In this document: piece by piece, positions 62,918 through 64,000 of the stretch
Position numbering within the stretch: the stretch's first letter is position 1
Layout: each line of letters opens with the position of its first letter
Assembly: GCF_900157375.1 (NCBI RefSeq)
Contig: NZ_LT721901.1
Location: 676,365 to 740,364 of the forward strand
DNA length: 64,000 nucleotides
Source: Mycobacterium rhizamassiliense
Lineage (GTDB): Bacteria; Actinomycetota; Actinomycetes; Mycobacteriales; Mycobacteriaceae
Direction of reading: 5' to 3'
The notes under the pieces: model-generated
Told to the model about the DNA's origin: nothing
Seen by the model: only the letters and a program-made list of their open reading frames with translations
Database searches by the model: none
Position numbers and translations under genes: made by a program

Positions 62918-63913
62918 TCACCCTGTCCAGCGGAAACGCTTGAGATACGTCTTCCAGTCCCACGTCGCCAGGAAGTCCTGCGCCGCCTCGTAGCCCTTGT
63001 CGTAGAGCTCTTCCAGGCGGCCCCGCGAAATGTCGAAATCGAGCACGCCCACGTTCGTCGATTCGACCGCGATCGCGCGGGACGCGACCCACGGCTGATT
63101 CAAATGGGTCTGGTCGTGGCCCGTCAGCATCGTGGTGACCAGGCTCTCCAGCAATGCCGTCTGTTCGAAGAAGCGCAGGGGCTTCAGCGCGGGCATCACC
63201 GCCCCGAGTCCCTCGGTGAGGCGCGGCAACACCGTGACCCCAAATGTGGGCCAGCGCGGCGATTTTCCGTCCGGCCGGTCGAAGGTGTCGATCGGGAAGT
63301 TCGACAGCACCCCGCCGTCGACGAGGGTGGCCGTCTCCCCGCTGCGGCTCTTCAGCTTGACCGGGCGGTAGAAGAACGGGATCGCCATCGACGCGCGCAC
63401 GGCCTCGGCGACCGGCTGCTCGTCGGGATCCAGGCCGTAGAGCCGCCGGTAGTCCCACGGCAACCGCACCAGCTGCGCGGCGGTCAGGTCGGCGACGGTC
63501 ACCACCAGCTTGGAGCGCCGCCCCTCGGGTAGATAGTCCTCGTCGAGGATCAGATCGCCAAAGGTGCTCACGCCCAGGTTCTTCAGCTCGCCGCGGATCC
63601 AGTCGTAGGCGACGTCGCCGCGAAAAATGCTGGTATCGCGGACAAGTCCCCATGCGGCACTGAGCAGGGGCACCGGTCCCGCGTCGCGCCACTTGTGCAG
63701 CGGCACCGAAAAGGCGAGCTCCTTGACCTCCTCACCCGTCAGCCGGTTCTCGGTGGTCCCGGCCGCCAACACCGCCGCGACGATCGAGCCGGCCGAAACG
63801 CCGGACACCCTTCGGATCGAATACCCGGCGTCCATCAGCGCCACGATCGCACCCACCAGGCCGATGAACTTGACTCCGCCGCCGGAGAGCACGAGATCGA
63901 CAGGTTTGCTCAT
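62918..63913 (-). CDS. patatin-like phospholipase
   Basis: The protein has 331 residues. The glycine-rich oxyanion loop LVLSGGGVKFIGLVGA is at residues 7-22, the nucleophile elbow GVSAG at about 38-42 and the catalytic Asp in LVDGGVLSNFPID at about 218. This Ser-Asp dyad enzyme hydrolyses acyl chains of phospholipids or other lipids. No signal peptide or membrane helix is evident, so it is probably cytosolic. It is convergent with the molybdoenzyme pair. The last 87 bp of the window beyond its start hold nothing I recognise. Confidence 0.9.
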   Translation of the reverse strand: MSKPVDLVLSGGGVKFIGLVGAIVALMDAGYSIRRVSGVSAGSIVAAVLAAGTTENRLTGEEVKELAFSVPLHKWRDAGPVPLLSAAWGLVRDTSIFRGDVAYDWIRGELKNLGVSTFGDLILDEDYLPEGRRSKLVVTVADLTAAQLVRLPWDYRRLYGLDPDEQPVAEAVRASMAIPFFYRPVKLKSRSGETATLVDGGVLSNFPIDTFDRPDGKSPRWPTFGVTVLPRLTEGLGAVMPALKPLRFFEQTALLESLVTTMLTGHDQTHLNQPWVASRAIAVESTNVGVLDFDISRGRLEELYDKGYEAAQDFLATWDWKTYLKRFRWTG

Positions 63914-64000
63914 CGCCCCAGCATGCCCTCCGCGAGTCCGATACGGCAGGCCATCTAGAGGTACGCTCCCAACGTCGGATCTTCAGTTTCGAGGATCGGG

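Overview
The window comes from a slow-growing Mycobacterium. The evidence is high GC, a PE-family protein, an intact mycolic acid modification cluster, the mycolic dehydratase genes hadABC and a mycofactocin-coupled dehydrogenase. Gene order follows the Mycobacterium tuberculosis segment Rv0632c to Rv0688, read in the opposite orientation. Gene names and M. tuberculosis comparisons are from memory of that genome, because no database search was possible.

Layout. 1-6.1 kb: the 3' part of a DUF2332 gene, a D-2-hydroxyacid dehydrogenase, a ferredoxin-type reductase, a mycofactocin-coupled SDR, a SHOCT membrane protein and a PE protein. 6.2-10.6 kb: the str operon rpsL-rpsG-fusA-tuf (minus strand). 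10.8-18.3 kb: a TetR regulator with its operator, two DUF3060 exported proteins, the fadE8-echA4-paaX-like-echA5 beta-oxidation operon, the lipoprotein esterase lpqP and endonuclease IV. 18.4-25.9 kb: rpoB-rpoC. 26.3-31.3 kb: mceG/mkl, a carotenoid oxygenase with a divergent TetR, and rplJ-rplL with a long leader. 31.3-40.8 kb: a DUF1772/HxlR pair, a ROK kinase, a small SurA-like protein, a very large GH38 alpha-mannosidase, a membrane adenylate cyclase behind a CRP-like site, and a DinB protein. 40.9-48.6 kb: ubiB-like kinase, lipG and mmaA1-mmaA2-[monooxygenase]-mmaA3-mmaA4. 48.7-52.4 kb: an insert relative to M. tuberculosis, with a DGPF/ECF42 sigma pair and a diflavin reductase behind an IdeR-type iron box. 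52.4-57.2 kb: rplA, rplK, nusG, secE, tRNA-Trp, hadC-hadB-hadA, rpmG, tRNA-Met and tRNA-Thr. 57.4-64 kb: an MBL hydrolase, an exported protein, echA3, a molybdopterin oxidoreductase coupled to a small helical protein, and a patatin lipase.

The strongest lead is a Baeyer-Villiger-type flavin monooxygenase inserted between mmaA2 and mmaA3. It is a natural candidate for the enzyme that converts keto-mycolates into the wax-ester mycolates known from several slow growers. Other leads are the iron-box-controlled diflavin reductase, the fused DGPF protein with its ECF42 sigma factor and matching promoter, the CRP-like site beside a cyclase, a molybdoenzyme lacking all iron-sulfur cysteines, and an exact 72-bp in-frame duplication in the alpha-mannosidase.

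Compared with M. tuberculosis, mmpS5-mmpL5-Rv0678, Rv0669c, the Rv0656c-Rv0666 block and recBCD are not at their expected positions. The window has no rRNA, CRISPR array or recognisable insertion sequence.
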